DNA of 24,456 nucleotides from an uncultured Eubacteriales bacterium (GTDB lineage Bacteria > Bacillota > Clostridia > Lachnospirales > Anaerotignaceae). Position 1 is the stretch's first letter. Each line of letters begins with the position of its first letter. The position numbers and the translations under genes were made by a program. The stretch spans positions 1-24,456 of the forward strand of contig URLB01000010.1 of NCBI GenBank assembly GCA_900548595.1. The letters are read 5' to 3'. Of this stretch, positions 23,931-24,456 are shown in pieces. The notes beneath the pieces were generated by a model. The model ran no database searches and had not been told where the DNA came from. It saw nothing but the letters and a program-made list of their open reading frames with translations.

Positions 23931-24293
23931 TTACAATACGTTCCTAAAGTTGTAATAAGATTTAGGTTGATTTTCCCTTATGTAGTATTTTGCGTAATTC
24001 TGTACGGTATCGTTGTACATTATCATAGAGTTGTTGTATGAGTTATACTCCTTGTTGTAATAATCTATCATTGCCTGAACGTAGTAATCGTACACAACGT
24101 CATAAGGTTCGGGGACAAGAAGAACCTTGTCCCCATTCTCAGGATATTGGTATTGCATAGGTGGTTCGATGTGCATAATCTCAGAACTTATTCTCCCGTC
24201 AAGGCGATAAAGCCAGCCAGCCTTTTCCTGTTCTGAGTATGCGTTTGGCTTTACTCTGTCGTTTCTTTCTATTACTTCATTTATTGTCGGCAT
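23931..24293 (-). CDS. Phage head-tail connector/adaptor-like protein, 120 residues
   Basis: The ATG at 24293 is preceded by AAGGGGTGA about 10 bases upstream. The protein opens MPTINEVIERNDRVKPNAYSEQEKAGWLYRLDGRI, continues to LLVPEPYDVVYDYYVQAMID and ends with a Tyr-rich helix containing YNKEYNSYNNSMIMYNDTVQNY. This arrangement is very common in Firmicutes prophages, between capsid and tail genes, and the all-helical plan fits neck adaptors. The function is inferred from position and pattern. It lies 17 bases after the preceding gene's stop and 12 bases before the chosen start of the next. Confidence 0.7.
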   Translation of the reverse strand: MPTINEVIERNDRVKPNAYSEQEKAGWLYRLDGRISSEIMHIEPPMQYQYPENGDKVLLVPEPYDVVYDYYVQAMIDYYNKEYNSYNNSMIMYNDTVQNYAKYYIRENQPKSYYNFRNVL

Positions 24294-24310
24294 AGCTTTA
24301 TTTCACCCCT

Positions 24311-24456
24311 TTACCTATCTTTACTCCTCAAAATCATTGCAGCCACCTGTTCCCTTGTGGCAAAAGCCTGCGGAGCCGTTCCGTCCGTTATACCTTCCTC
24401 CTTGGCTTGTTCCACTTCTTCCTTTGCCCAATCGCTTATGGGGAGACTTCTCCTTT
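24311..24456 (-). CDS. C-terminus of a phage protein ending in an SLH-like segment (5' end outside window)
   Basis: The minus-strand frame from the right edge runs 47 codons to TAA at 24311-24313. The visible peptide contains ISDWAKEEVEQAKEEGITDG and then FATREQVAAMILRSKDR. This is the pattern of an S-layer-homology-like repeat (W...A...G-I-x-D-G...TREQ-x-A-x-M-x-x-R), which often forms the C-terminus of Firmicutes phage structural or lysis proteins. Such repeats usually bind cell-wall polymers; a lone copy on a phage protein might tether virions or mediate assembly. The main part of the protein is not visible, so the gene cannot be named. Confidence 0.65.
   Translation of the reverse strand, partial: RRSLPISDWAKEEVEQAKEEGITDGTAPQAFATREQVAAMILRSKDR

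Larger units (their letters stand above)
7855..24456 (-). mobile_element. Prophage late region (partial; continues beyond the right edge)
   Basis: Six consecutive minus-strand genes, with gaps from about -1 to 17 bases, encode phage-type structural and virion-associated proteins. The series ends in a 3,887-codon polyvalent protein. No integrase, repressor, portal, terminase, major capsid or lysis gene is visible, so those must lie to the right if the element is complete. The left boundary is placed after the host-like GIY-YIG gene; the exact att base is unknown. The small number of large, virion-type genes fits a short-tailed (podovirus-like) plan, which is inference. Confidence 0.8.

Overview
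The window looks like a chromosome segment of a low-GC, Gram-positive Clostridia-type bacterium. The evidence is AT-rich intergenic DNA, strong AGGAGG-type ribosome binding sites, near-consensus sigma-70/SigA promoters, T-tailed intrinsic terminators, and gene families typical of Firmicutes (an Lsa/CplR-type ABC-F protein, a MarR-FUSC pair, FecCD/FecE-type iron-uptake genes). I cannot name the genus. No tRNA, rRNA or CRISPR array was seen.

Positions 1-7854 are host-like. From the left edge come a truncated HlyD/MacA-type membrane fusion protein (minus strand, running off the window); a MarR repressor with a FUSC-type exporter (minus); an ABC-F ribosome-protection ATPase (plus) behind an attenuator-like leader; a FecCD-type permease, FecE-type ATPase and a 52-residue membrane protein (minus), which converge on the ABC-F gene and share one bidirectional terminator with it; and a short GIY-YIG-like protein (plus). 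The MarR and ABC-F promoters are divergent. The left part therefore combines three stress or resistance functions: tripartite-type efflux, FUSC export and target protection of the ribosome. The iron-type transporter has no substrate-binding protein in the window.

Positions 8045-24456 are the late end of a prophage, all on the minus strand and therefore transcribed from right to left. In transcription order: the C-terminus of a structural protein ending in an SLH-like segment, a 120-residue neck/connector-like protein, a ~518-residue beta-rich tail/stabilisation-like protein, a 125-residue small phage protein, a 749-residue virion-associated protein with Gly/Pro and Asn/Tyr repeats, and finally one uninterrupted 3,887-codon gene. 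The genes are tightly packed, each with a good ribosome binding site, so they probably form one late operon.

The 3,887-residue protein is the most remarkable object here. In order it has: three 29-residue N-terminal repeats; hydrophobic Gly/Ala-rich segments like those of ejection proteins; a zinc-peptidase motif (HEIYH); an acidic linker; an N6-adenine methyltransferase of the GWGGL/NVPFG type; a complete SNF2-like SF2 helicase; a coiled coil; a second zinc-peptidase motif (HELGH with a downstream EGFAE); a PLxR-like segment; an LPD38-like domain; and a helical tail. This matches the 'polyvalent protein' theme of phages and conjugative elements. The likely role, by inference, is packaging in the virion and injection with the DNA to protect it on entry. 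The region between 7855 and 8044 holds the phage-host junction.
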